Assembly: GCA_002311835.1 (NCBI GenBank)
Contig: DBZY01000010.1
Location: 1 to 18,618, forward strand
DNA length: 18,618 nucleotides
Direction of reading: 5' to 3'
From: Proteobacteria bacterium UBA1148
Lineage (GTDB): Bacteria > Pseudomonadota > Gammaproteobacteria > Steroidobacterales > Rariloculaceae
How positions within the stretch are numbered: the stretch's first letter is position 1; each line of letters starts with the position of its first letter. Positions 1 through 7,769 of this stretch are shown one piece after another. Below the pieces are notes generated by a model. It saw only the letters and a list, made by a program, of their open reading frames with translations. It made no database searches and was not told where the DNA came from. Made by a program: the position numbers and the translations under genes.

Positions 1-42
1 GTACTAGTACAGTTCTATATTTCTCAGCCGCGGAAAATACCA

Positions 43-1470
43 ATGCAGACAGAATTATTTATTGGGGGTGAATGGCGCCCCTCATCAGATGGTGCAATAT
101 TTCCTATTGAGGATCCGTCAACAGAAGAAACCATAGCCGAAGTGGCTAGTGCGACAGTGGAGGATGTCACTACGGCTGTTGAAGTTGCTCACGCAGCGGG
201 GATTGATTGGGCAAGACGTACGCCTCGAGAACGTGCAGAAGTTCTCCGGGGATCGTGGGAACTTTTGCGGTCGCGACGCGAGGAAATTGCTGAATGTATT
301 GTTCGCGAAAACGGCAAGGCGTTGCCTGATGCATACGGTGAGACGGATTATGCAATTGAGTTTTTCCGTTGGTATTCAGAAGAAGCTGTCCGAAACTATG
401 GTGAGATTTTGACATCACCGTCCGGCGGCAACCGGATTGTGGTTTTGCAGCAGCCCATCGGAGTTAGTGTCTTAGTAACACCGTGGAATTTCCCCGCGGC
501 TATGGCAACACGAAAAATTGCACCTGCTATTGCTGCGGGATGTTCGGTGATTCTAAAACCAGCGTCGGATACACCACTCACAGCATTGCTTGTGGCAGAT
601 ATTCTGTCCGAGGCTGGTGTGCCACCGGGGGTTATGAATGTTGTGCCTTCTCGACGTTCCGGTGAAGTTGTTGGCGCTATGTTGCACCACCCTCTAGTAC
701 GTAAGTTGTCGTTTACAGGTTCCACTGAAGTTGGTCGTGTGCTACTGAAGGAAGCATCCGACTGTGTTGTTAATTGCTCTATGGAACTTGGAGGGAATGC
801 TCCGTTCCTAGTATTTGACGACGCTGACGTGGATGCTGCGGTTCAAGGCGCTATGATCGCAAAGATGCGTAATGGTGGAGAAGCCTGTACGGCTGCTAAC
901 CGCTTTTATGCCCACGAGTCTGTGTATCAGGAGTTTACTGAGAAGCTTGCTTCGACAATGGCGGCGATGAAGGTTGGGCCCGGTCTTGAACCTGGTGTTG
1001 AGTTAGGCCCGATGGTGAACGCTTGGGCCATCAAGGATATTGATCGTTTAGTAGAGGATGCAAAGAGTAAAGGGGCGACGGTGCTTACCGGCGGGGCGCC
1101 GCTGGATCGGGTTGGCCACTATTACCCCCCCACGGTGCTGGGAGACGTGCCCAGTGAGGCCAATATTCTAAGGGAAGAGGTTTTCGGACCGGTAGCACCG
1201 GTGGTGTCATTTAGCGATGACGATGAGGTTATCGCGGCAGCTAACGATACCGAATACGGTTTGGTGTCTTATCTCTACACCACCAGCCTGAAGAGGGGGA
1301 TGTCCATTTCTGAACGGTTGGATGCTGGGATGATCGGGCTCAACCGAGGTTTGGTGTCTGACCCTGCAGCGCCATTTGGCGGCACTAAGCAGAGCGGCCT
1401 TGGTCGTGAAGGTTCCCACGAGGGCATGCTGGAGTACATGGAGACGAAATACATCGCTGTGGAGTGGTAG
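43..1470 (+). CDS. NAD(P)-dependent aldehyde dehydrogenase, succinate-semialdehyde dehydrogenase-like
   Basis: This 475-residue cytosolic enzyme of the aldehyde dehydrogenase superfamily oxidises an aldehyde or semialdehyde to the acid using NAD(P)+. The catalytic set is complete: the PWNFP motif with Asn149, the cofactor-binding Lys172 in LKPAS, the general base Glu248 in MELGG, and the nucleophile Cys282 in GEACTAANR. The C-terminal PFGGTKQSGLGREG stretch is typical of the GabD/SSADH branch, and the length is normal for the family. The ATG start has only a weak purine-rich stretch ahead of it; the promoter probably lies left of the window. The gene converges on the LacI-family gene with a 33 bp gap. 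Together with the hydroxyacid dehydrogenases further on, it probably finishes the oxidation of a hydroxyacid. Family assignment is firm; the substrate (succinic, malonic, sulfolactic or another semialdehyde) is not determined. Confidence 0.93.
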   Translation: MQTELFIGGEWRPSSDGAIFPIEDPSTEETIAEVASATVEDVTTAVEVAHAAGIDWARRTPRERAEVLRGSWELLRSRREEIAECIVRENGKALPDAYGETDYAIEFFRWYSEEAVRNYGEILTSPSGGNRIVVLQQPIGVSVLVTPWNFPAAMATRKIAPAIAAGCSVILKPASDTPLTALLVADILSEAGVPPGVMNVVPSRRSGEVVGAMLHHPLVRKLSFTGSTEVGRVLLKEASDCVVNCSMELGGNAPFLVFDDADVDAAVQGAMIAKMRNGGEACTAANRFYAHESVYQEFTEKLASTMAAMKVGPGLEPGVELGPMVNAWAIKDIDRLVEDAKSKGATVLTGGAPLDRVGHYYPPTVLGDVPSEANILREEVFGPVAPVVSFSDDDEVIAAANDTEYGLVSYLYTTSLKRGMSISERLDAGMIGLNRGLVSDPAAPFGGTKQSGLGREGSHEGMLEYMETKYIAVEW

Positions 1471-1503
1471 TTGTGATAGTCGGATCAACGCGGCCGTTCT
1501 TCT

Positions 1504-2547
1504 CTATTTGTTTGGTGGGGTGTTTTCTGCTGGCGAGGTTGTAGACTCCCTGATCACCATGTGTGGAGCCAGGCGAATCTGTTTCGCTAGCGCTCCCGGA
1601 TTTTGCATTCGTTCTAGGAGTAAGAGGGCAGCCTGTACGCCCAACTCATCAAGCGGGATATGTAGGGTAGTGAGCGGTGGATTAAAACGATCCACATAAG
1701 GCATATCGTTGAATCCGGTAACGGAGATGTCCATTGGGCAGTTAAGTCCATGCTCATTTATGGCGTCGTAACAACCCAACGCCAGTAAATCGTTAGCTGT
1801 GAGAATGGCAGTAAATTTTTTCTCGTATCCCATGATGTGTTCAAGAGCCGCTTGCCCTGCGGGTTCAGTATAGGCTTTTGCATTTACTATCAAGTCACGG
1901 TCCACAGGTAAGTCAAATGTTTTTAACATTTTGAGAAACGTTCGATATCGCGTATAGCCAGTAGAGGTATTTTGTGGTCCACCAATATAAGCGATGCAAC
2001 GGTGGCCCAACTCTATTAAGTGTTTTAGCGCAAGCTCTATACCTAGCTCGTCGTCGTTAATCACAGCTGCGACGTTATGATTATCAACCGTACGATTGAC
2101 GAGTACCAAAGGGATGCCTTCCTCAATACAATCGTTAACGATGGGATCCTTTCTTCTGGCAGCGGCCAGAATAAGCCCGTCGATTTGTCGGGCTTTCATA
2201 TTTTCTATTATTCCTTTTTCGCTACGTTGTTTGCTGCCTGAGTCAGCTAGGATTGCATTGTATCCATGTGCATCTAACGTGTGTTCCACGCCTCTCACGA
2301 TCGGGGGGAAAACGGGGTTGGTTAGATCCGGTATGACGATAGCGACAGTATAACTTTTTTGTGTTCTTAAGCCCGACGCTAACGGATTACGACGATAGCC
2401 TAGTTCGTTAGCGATACGGGTAATCTCTGCTGCGAGATCCTCTGACACCATTGAACGTGTAGCGGGGTTTAGTACTCGGGAGACTGTCGAAGGATGAACG
2501 CCTGCACGGCTCGCAACATCCTTGATATTGGCGCGGTGTTTAACCAT
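1504..2547 (-). CDS. LacI-family transcriptional regulator
   Basis: This 347-residue DNA-binding regulator has a typical LacI/GalR layout. The helix-turn-helix spans residues 8-27 (IKDVASRAGVHPSTVSRVLN). The hinge helix follows around residues 54-61 (NPLASGLR), whose Leu60 matches the leucine that intercalates at the central CpG in this family. A periplasmic-binding-protein-like effector domain starts at YTVAIVIPDLTNPVF. I chose the ATG at 2547 because the HTH begins seven codons later. An in-frame TTG at 2583 would add a 12-residue Cys-rich tail with no ribosome binding site. The gene is divergent from the dehydrogenase/transporter operon, and the intergenic gap holds a matching operator, so it most likely represses that operon and is induced by a pathway intermediate. 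The effector is unknown. Confidence 0.93.
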   Translation of the reverse strand: MVKHRANIKDVASRAGVHPSTVSRVLNPATRSMVSEDLAAEITRIANELGYRRNPLASGLRTQKSYTVAIVIPDLTNPVFPPIVRGVEHTLDAHGYNAILADSGSKQRSEKGIIENMKARQIDGLILAAARRKDPIVNDCIEEGIPLVLVNRTVDNHNVAAVINDDELGIELALKHLIELGHRCIAYIGGPQNTSTGYTRYRTFLKMLKTFDLPVDRDLIVNAKAYTEPAGQAALEHIMGYEKKFTAILTANDLLALGCYDAINEHGLNCPMDISVTGFNDMPYVDRFNPPLTTLHIPLDELGVQAALLLLERMQNPGALAKQIRLAPHMVIRESTTSPAENTPPNK

Positions 2548-2614
2548 CGATTGATCACAGGCATCGCAGGCCGAACAAGCCAAGGATTTCAGGAGGGCAT
2601 TGGCTCAGAAGGTC

Positions 2615-2644
2615 TTGCATTACGATGGGGGATACTTGTATTCT
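2615..2644 (+). promoter_or_regulatory. Candidate sigma-70 promoter of the LacI-controlled operon
   Basis: The hexamers TTGCAT (2615-2620) and TATTCT (2639-2644) are separated by 18 bp. Transcription would begin near 2650, inside the LacI-type operator, which is a standard arrangement for repression. It lies between the divergent lacI start and the first operon gene. This is by eye only; there are no transcript data. Confidence 0.45.
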
Positions 2645-2661
2645 CTGCAAACGATTGCAGA
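2644..2661. promoter_or_regulatory. LacI-family operator
   Basis: The sequence TCTGCAAACGATTGCAGA has perfect 7 bp arms (TCTGCAA / TTGCAGA) around the centre ACGA. Its core fits the general LacI-family pattern TGNAANCGNTTNCA at every fixed position, including the central CpG. It sits in the gap between the divergently oriented LacI-family gene and the operon beginning with the hydroxyacid dehydrogenase, and overlaps the predicted +1 of that operon. It is very likely the binding site of the adjacent regulator. It may also regulate lacI itself, because the two genes share the gap. Confidence 0.8.
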
Positions 2662-2713
2662 CCATTATAAACAAAGAGTTGGAGCAGTAAAGGTGGCTAA
2701 TTCAGAGAGTTCT

Positions 2714-3631
2714 ATGAAGCAATACACAATTGGTTGGATTGGGGCTGGTCGTATGGGATACCCCATGGCAAAGCGCTTACTGGAGGCTGGTTGTGATGTA
2801 TCAATTTATAACCGTACCCGTAGCAAAGCGGAGCCCCTCGCCGAATCTGGAGGGAAAATCGTTGATAAGCCGAGTGAGTTAGGTGATCGCGACATCGTTT
2901 TCACGATGGTATCGGCCTCGGATGATCTGATTGCTGTGACCTTTGGGGATGATGGTTTGTTTACCGGTGATTCAATGCCCAAGTTGCTGGTCGAATGTTC
3001 TAGCGTTTCCGAGGAAGCTTCAGGTCAGGTGCGCTCACAGGCAGCCGAACTTGGTGTAGACATGCTCGCTTCCCCGGTCAGTGGGAATGGTAAAGTTGTT
3101 AAAGCAGGTAAGCTCACAATCGTGTCGTCTGGTCCGCGTGCCGCCTTCGATATTGCTGAACCCTATTTGAAAGCTATTGGCCGTGGCGCTACTTACGTCG
3201 GTGAAGGCGAGCTTGCGCGCATGGTCAAGATTTGCCACAACCTGTTGCTAGGAGTGTACACCCAGTGTCTTGCTGAAATTACCGTACTTGCTGAAAAGGG
3301 TGGGGTGTCGCGTCACGATTTTCTAGATTTTATAAATGATAGCGTGATGGGAGCGATGTTCTCTCGTTATAAAACCCCCACGTTTGTAAATCTCGACATG
3401 ACGCCGACATTTACACCTGAGTTGTTACGCAAAGATTTAGATCTTGGATTGAAGGCCGGAGAACAACTTGGCGTTACGCTACCTGTAACCCAGCTTACTC
3501 GGGACATGGTTCAGAAGACCATCGATGCTGGACATAGTGGCCGCGATTTTGCGGTACTCCTTGAGGAACAAGCAAAAGCTTCCGGATTAGAACTCAAACC
3601 AGAAAATGTCGAGGTTAGCGACGGTTTATAG
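2714..3631 (+). CDS. NADP-type beta-hydroxyacid dehydrogenase (3-hydroxyisobutyrate / tartronate-semialdehyde reductase family)
   Basis: This 305-residue soluble oxidoreductase interconverts a hydroxyacid and a semialdehyde. The Rossmann motif is GWIGAGRMG (residues 7-15), and NRTRSK (33-38) after the second strand suggests NADP(H). The catalytic lysine is Lys172, with Asn176, in the motif MVKICHN. The substrate loop reads ASPVSGNGKVVKAGKLT (residues 119-135) in place of the usual D-A-P-V-S-G-G, so the conserved acidic residue ahead of PVSG is absent. I use the ATG at 2714, which places the first strand normally. A GTG at 2693 with GGAG at 2681-2684 (8 nt spacer) would add seven residues and is a real alternative. 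It is the first gene of an operon, with the next reading frame 12 nt downstream. Candidate partners are succinic, tartronic, methylmalonic or sulfolactic semialdehyde; none is proven. Confidence 0.9.
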   Translation: MKQYTIGWIGAGRMGYPMAKRLLEAGCDVSIYNRTRSKAEPLAESGGKIVDKPSELGDRDIVFTMVSASDDLIAVTFGDDGLFTGDSMPKLLVECSSVSEEASGQVRSQAAELGVDMLASPVSGNGKVVKAGKLTIVSSGPRAAFDIAEPYLKAIGRGATYVGEGELARMVKICHNLLLGVYTQCLAEITVLAEKGGVSRHDFLDFINDSVMGAMFSRYKTPTFVNLDMTPTFTPELLRKDLDLGLKAGEQLGVTLPVTQLTRDMVQKTIDAGHSGRDFAVLLEEQAKASGLELKPENVEVSDGL

Positions 3632-3632
3632 C

Positions 3633-3637
3633 GGGAG
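3633..3637 (+). promoter_or_regulatory. Shine-Dalgarno sequence pointing to an ATC start
   Basis: GGGAG lies immediately after the upstream stop codon (TAG, 3629-3631) and is 6 nt ahead of an ATC codon at 3644 in the frame of the Nramp-like gene. No ATG, GTG or TTG exists between the in-frame stop at 3629 and position 3701. This site is therefore the main evidence for where translation begins. Confidence 0.5.
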
Positions 3638-3643
3638 AATAGA

Positions 3644-4960
3644 ATCGAGCGCTCTTCTGGCAAGAAATTCGGAACACTTGCGGCATTAGGCCCCGGTCTA
3701 TTGTTGGCTGCCACGGGCGTGGGCGGCGGGGATCTGGCAACTGGCACATTTGTCGGCAGTCTTCTTGGCACGGCCGTGCTCTGGGCTGTGGTTTTGGGGG
3801 CGTTCCTGAAGTTCGTAGTCACGGAAGGGCTAGCACGTTGGCAACTGGTCACTGGGGATACATTCCTGGAAGGGTTAGTCCACACAATGGGCCCTCCCAT
3901 ACTCTGGGTTTTTCTACCGTATCTTCTCCTGTGGTCGTTTTTTGTTGGTGCAGCTCAAATGAGTGCTTGCGGAGTAGCACTTTACGCGTTGTTTCCCGTC
4001 TTTGAAAATCCAGATCAAGGGAAAATCGTTTTTGGAATGGTGACCAGCATTGTTGGCATAGGCTTAGTTATCAAAGGGGGTTACCGGTTATTCGAACAGA
4101 TAATGCGCATTTGTATTGCAATCATGTTTGTGATCGTGGTGGTTACCGCGGTGGTACTTTGGCCTGGAACAGACGTCGTTTTGCAGGGGCTTTTTATGCC
4201 CACGATCCCGGACTTCGATGGATTAGGATTAACATGGACAGTGGCACTCATCGGTGGTGTGGGAGGTACACTTACGGTGCTTTGTTATGGCTATTGGCTG
4301 AGGGAGGATGGACGTGTCAGTTCGGATGACATTTGGGCTTGCCGCGTCGATCTGGGGGCTGGTTATGCTATGACCGCAATTTTCGGTATTGCCATGGTCA
4401 TTATAGGAAGCAATGTGGAGATTGAAGGGCAGGGTACGACGCTCTTGGTGACGTTGTCCGAGCGCCTAGAGGAGCCACTCGGCGTTTGGGGAAAATGGTT
4501 ATTTCTGATTGGCGCTTTTGGTGCAGTCTTCAGTAGTTTGTTAGGGGTGTGGCAGTCAGTGCCCTATCTTTTTGCCGATTGCTGGAGGCTCTTGTTTTTG
4601 GAACCAACAAATGTGGGTGAAACCTTCAAAAAAGAAAAGGCAACCCGAATAGAACGAGTTAATTCTAAAGCTCCAGTTATGATAGATACTAGTGGACTTC
4701 CCTACAGGAGCTTTCTGGTTATTCTTGGCGTAGTTCCGATGGTTGGCCTTTTCTGGGGTTTCCAGCAGGTACAAAAGCTCTATACGGTCACAGGGGCCCT
4801 ATTTTTCCCATTTCTAGCTCTTGCTTTATTGATTTGGAATGGGCGTTCGGATTGGATTGGGGTACAGTTTAAGAATCGTCCGATAACTGCCATCGCACTT
4901 ATTGGTATCCTGCTCTTTTTCTCCTCCCTGGGCGTGCGCACAATATTTGGTATTTATTAG
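3644..4960 (+). CDS. Nramp-family (COG1914-like) membrane transporter lacking canonical metal-ligand motifs
   Basis: This integral membrane protein of about 438 residues has roughly eleven hydrophobic segments. The N-terminal pattern GPGLLLAATGVGGGDLATGTFVG (starting near residue 16) is that of the broad Nramp-like group. Classical Nramp metal transporters carry DPGN in helix 1 and MPH in helix 6. Here helix 1 reads GVGGGD and the helix 6 region reads GGVGGTLTVLCYGYWL (about residues 204-219), so neither motif is present. An organic or other non-metal substrate is possible. The first in-frame standard start, TTG at 3701, would cut away half of helix 1, so I place the start at the ATC at 3644. 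That codon sits behind GGGAG and would give a normal MERSSGKKFG N-terminus. It is the second gene of the operon and is followed after 14 nt by the flavin reductase gene. Confidence 0.82.
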   Translation: MERSSGKKFGTLAALGPGLLLAATGVGGGDLATGTFVGSLLGTAVLWAVVLGAFLKFVVTEGLARWQLVTGDTFLEGLVHTMGPPILWVFLPYLLLWSFFVGAAQMSACGVALYALFPVFENPDQGKIVFGMVTSIVGIGLVIKGGYRLFEQIMRICIAIMFVIVVVTAVVLWPGTDVVLQGLFMPTIPDFDGLGLTWTVALIGGVGGTLTVLCYGYWLREDGRVSSDDIWACRVDLGAGYAMTAIFGIAMVIIGSNVEIEGQGTTLLVTLSERLEEPLGVWGKWLFLIGAFGAVFSSLLGVWQSVPYLFADCWRLLFLEPTNVGETFKKEKATRIERVNSKAPVMIDTSGLPYRSFLVILGVVPMVGLFWGFQQVQKLYTVTGALFFPFLALALLIWNGRSDWIGVQFKNRPITAIALIGILLFFSSLGVRTIFGIY

Positions 4961-4974
4961 AGAAGTAACTCGAA

Positions 4975-5586
4975 ATGTTCTATGAACCCAAGAATGGTCA
5001 CGGGCTAGTGCGTGATCCGATCAAGGCTTGTGTCGTGCCAAGACCTATTGGCTGGATTTCAACAATCAGTCAGGAAGGGGTGTGTAACCTTGCCCCCTTC
5101 AGCTATTCAAATTTAATGGTTACTGCACCACCCATATTTATGTTTAGCTGTAATGGCGCACATCTAGAAGGAGATGTGAAGGACAGTGCGCTGAATGCCC
5201 GTGAGACGGGTGAATTTGTCTACAATTTAGCGACTTGGGAAATCCGCGATGCTATGAATACTTCATCGTCCCATGTCGGGCGATCTGAGGACGAGTTCGA
5301 GTTGGCGGGCCTTACTAAGGCGTCCTCCATGCTCGTGAAGCCACCTAGAGTTTCTGAAGCGCCTATTAGTCTCGAGTGTCGGACCTGGAAAACAATTGAC
5401 CTACCCGCGACAAAACCTGAAATCCAAAATATCATGGTGATTGGTGAAGTCGTCGGTGTACACATTGCGGATGAGGCTCTCAAGAACGGACTAGTTGATA
5501 CGGCTGCACTGAGGCCGATCGCACGTCTCGGGTACTTGGACTATTCAGTCGTCGACGAGGTTTTTGTAATGCCTCGTCCGAAATAA
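4975..5586 (+). CDS. Flavin reductase-like FMN-binding protein (DIM6/NTAB family)
   Basis: This 203-residue cytosolic protein has the split-barrel FMN-binding fold. The recognisable segments are PRPIGWIST (residues 22-30) and NLAPFSY (38-44), which line the flavin site in the flavin-reductase-like (COG1853) family. Relatives reduce FMN or FAD with NAD(P)H to feed monooxygenases, or act as stand-alone flavoproteins. No partner monooxygenase is visible in this window, so its role in the cluster is unclear. It starts 14 nt after the Nramp-like gene and ends 26 nt before the exported hydrolase, which supports co-transcription. Family assignment is good; the reaction is unknown. Confidence 0.88.
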   Translation: MFYEPKNGHGLVRDPIKACVVPRPIGWISTISQEGVCNLAPFSYSNLMVTAPPIFMFSCNGAHLEGDVKDSALNARETGEFVYNLATWEIRDAMNTSSSHVGRSEDEFELAGLTKASSMLVKPPRVSEAPISLECRTWKTIDLPATKPEIQNIMVIGEVVGVHIADEALKNGLVDTAALRPIARLGYLDYSVVDEVFVMPRPK

Positions 5587-5612
5587 CTATTTTATTGAGG
5601 GAGGGGTTCTCT

Positions 5613-6602
5613 ATGTCTAGCTCTATTCGTCGCGGACGTCTTGCTATAGCGACACTCATTGCTGGTTGCGTCTTAATGCTTACGTCATTTCTGGCTCAAT
5701 CTGCCGATGAAGATGACGTGTTAACGGCGCGTAATGGTATCGCTAGTATTGGCAAACGTTGGGATGGCGAGGTAATGGCAGCGACCTCTGCTCTGTACAT
5801 CGAATTGCAGCGTGTAACTGGCGATCGATCGGGCGTGGAGGCGACGATGAATGTCAGCTATGGTCCCCATGAACTGCAGACTGTGGATGTTTTCGCACCG
5901 GTAGAGAGATCGGATGAACTGGCGCCCGTCGTTGTCTTTGTGCACGGGGGAGGGATGGTCCGTGGTAACAAGACTATTGCAAACACGGATCTTATATACA
6001 GCAACATCCCAACGTTCTTTGCCCGCCACGGCATCGTGGGTGTGAATGCAAACTACCGTCTTGTGCCCGAAGTGCAATGGCCATCTGGACCGGAGGATAT
6101 TGGAGGGATGCTGACGTGGGTTAGGGAAAACATTGAGAGTTATGGAGGGGATTCCCAAAAAGTATTTCTAATGGGGAACTCGGCGGGAGGCCGTCATGTG
6201 GCGAGTTATCTGTTTCATGAGCCTTCACACTTCGCTGATGGACCCGGTGTGATTGGCGCGCTACTAAGTTCAGGGTCGTACAGATCGGGTAGTTCGGATG
6301 CACTTCGAAGCTACTATGGAGAAGATGCTGCCGTTCGGGTCGGGCTTGTACCGTTAGGCTTGGTCGACTCCTATGATGGGCCCGAAATACCGATCTTTAT
6401 GTGGAGCGCGGAATTCGATCCAACAATGATCGAAGCCCCGGTAGCGGTTATGTATGCAAGGCTGTGTGCGAAGTACAGCGACTGTCCGCGATACACCCAG
6501 TTCCAGGGACACAATCATGTCTCACATATCATGAGTATCAACTCCGCGGACGAGACGGTTGGGCCTGTGTTACTGGAGTTTGTAAGCTCAGTGATCCATT
6601 AG
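5613..6602 (+). CDS. Exported alpha/beta hydrolase (carboxylesterase-like)
   Basis: This 329-residue hydrolase has an N-terminal export signal (basic RRGR, then a hydrophobic stretch to about residue 28, and AQSA before the mature part). LIAGC at residues 15-19 resembles a lipobox, but the hydrophobic stretch continues past the Cys, so ordinary cleavage is more likely. The fold signatures are the oxyanion-hole motif HGGG (111-114), the nucleophile elbow GNSAGG (Ser190), a probable acid at Asp269 and a His in GHNHVSH near 302. These match the HGGG-type esterase/lipase group. I chose the ATG at 5613 because GAGGGAGGGG (5597-5606) lies at a good distance; a TTG at 5595 lies upstream of that site and is unlikely. 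It is the fourth gene of the operon and probably cleaves an ester outside the cytoplasm, releasing the acid the cluster consumes. Confidence 0.88.
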   Translation: MSSSIRRGRLAIATLIAGCVLMLTSFLAQSADEDDVLTARNGIASIGKRWDGEVMAATSALYIELQRVTGDRSGVEATMNVSYGPHELQTVDVFAPVERSDELAPVVVFVHGGGMVRGNKTIANTDLIYSNIPTFFARHGIVGVNANYRLVPEVQWPSGPEDIGGMLTWVRENIESYGGDSQKVFLMGNSAGGRHVASYLFHEPSHFADGPGVIGALLSSGSYRSGSSDALRSYYGEDAAVRVGLVPLGLVDSYDGPEIPIFMWSAEFDPTMIEAPVAVMYARLCAKYSDCPRYTQFQGHNHVSHIMSINSADETVGPVLLEFVSSVIH

Positions 6603-6702
6603 TTGTTAGGACTGGCTTTGGCGGATGTACCGGATGCGCAGTTTGCCACATAATTAAGGATTCTCGGTCATAATTCTTTGGCTTTCGATGCTGAGTTGAG
6701 TC

Positions 6703-7755
6703 ATGCGATCTGCTTCTTTTCAACAGCTAGAGGCGTTTATTGAGCGCTGCCTCACTGCAGTAGGATTCCCAGAGAACGACGCGGGAATTGTTGCCGCATT
6801 AATTTCTGATGCCGATCTGAATGGTTCCGATGGCCACGGGATTTTCCGTTTACCTCAATACATCAAGCGAATTCAAAACGGTGGAATAAATATTCAGCCA
6901 AATATTCATCTTGCTGAAGATAGAGGTGCTATGGCGTTGGTGGACGGGGATAATGCCATGGGGCACTTGGTGATGAAGTACGCCACCGAACTTGCGATGC
7001 AGAGAGCGGACGATCACGGTGTTGCGTGGGTTGGAGTGCGGCATAGTAATCATGCTGGACCCGCTGCGCTTTACGCAAAAATGCCTCTAAAAAAAGACAT
7101 GGTCGGAATCTATGTTGCAGTTGGGAGTGCAAATCACTTGCCACCATGGGGCGGCACCGAGATGCTACTCAGTACAAACCCAATCGCAGTGGCTATCCCC
7201 ACGAATGAGGAACCACCGATTGTGCTTGATATGGCGACCACGGTGGCCGCCTATGGAAAGGTAAAAACAGCGGCACAACGGGGCGAACAGATGCCGGAAG
7301 GCTGGATGATCGATAAGCTTGGTAACCCGTTGACCGATCCCTCTCGAGCAGGGGAAGGGTTTTTACTTCCGATCGGAGGCCCAAAAGGGTATGGGCTCTC
7401 GTTGGTATTTGGTTTATTGGCGGGTACCTTAAACGGAGCGGCTTTTGGAAAGGATGTTGTAGATTTCAATGCGGATTCAACGTCATTTACCAACACGGGC
7501 CAGTTCATAGTCGCGCTGTCTGTCAGCGCATTTACCGATCCAGATACGTTCAAAAATAATATTGACGCTGCGATTCGCAGTATGCGTGGATCTCCCACCC
7601 TGCCAGGATTCGATTCCGTGAGAGTGCCAGGTGAGCGGAGCTTCGGGATTCGGCGGCAACGTGAAAAGTGCGGTATTCCAATTCCCGATAGTTTGTACGA
7701 TGCACTTAACGATCTCGCAAGTTCTCTCGATACGACGTTTCTTTTCGAGTCTTGA
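6703..7755 (+). CDS. Ldh-family (malate/L-lactate dehydrogenase, COG2055) 2-hydroxyacid dehydrogenase
   Basis: This 350-residue soluble NAD(P)-dependent oxidoreductase belongs to the family of MdlH/ComC/YlbC-type dehydrogenases, which has its own fold. The family marks are DGHGIFRLPQY (residues 43-53, with the His-Arg pair), HSNHAGPAALY (114-124), STNP (157-160) and GPKGYGLSL (226-234). Members oxidise malate, lactate, sulfolactate or ureidoglycolate, or reduce the matching 2-oxoacids. The gap of 100 bp from the hydrolase gene contains no clear promoter or terminator, so it may be read as the last gene of the LacI-controlled operon. Its presence suggests that a 2-hydroxyacid is an intermediate. 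The precise substrate cannot be read from the sequence. Confidence 0.92.
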   Translation: MRSASFQQLEAFIERCLTAVGFPENDAGIVAALISDADLNGSDGHGIFRLPQYIKRIQNGGINIQPNIHLAEDRGAMALVDGDNAMGHLVMKYATELAMQRADDHGVAWVGVRHSNHAGPAALYAKMPLKKDMVGIYVAVGSANHLPPWGGTEMLLSTNPIAVAIPTNEEPPIVLDMATTVAAYGKVKTAAQRGEQMPEGWMIDKLGNPLTDPSRAGEGFLLPIGGPKGYGLSLVFGLLAGTLNGAAFGKDVVDFNADSTSFTNTGQFIVALSVSAFTDPDTFKNNIDAAIRSMRGSPTLPGFDSVRVPGERSFGIRRQREKCGIPIPDSLYDALNDLASSLDTTFLFES

Positions 7756-7769
7756 TTTGCCTTGAGCTT

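Noticed and set aside
1..10. Perfect palindrome GTACTAGTAC at the left edge
   Set aside because: It is short, at the window edge, and its upstream context is missing, so no role can be supported.
1471..1503. Possible terminator between the convergent aldehyde dehydrogenase and LacI-family genes
   Set aside because: Only a 4 bp stem (AACG/CGTT) is visible and no clean T-run follows.
2548..2583. Cys-rich N-terminal extension (MACSACDACDQS) of the LacI-family regulator from a TTG
   Set aside because: There is no ribosome binding site, and family members start just before the helix-turn-helix; the ATG at 2547 fits better.
2600..2713. Long N-terminal extension of the beta-hydroxyacid dehydrogenase from a TTG at 2600
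   Set aside because: AGGAGG is only 3 nt from that TTG, the extension would run across the predicted promoter and operator, and its sequence resembles nothing in the family.
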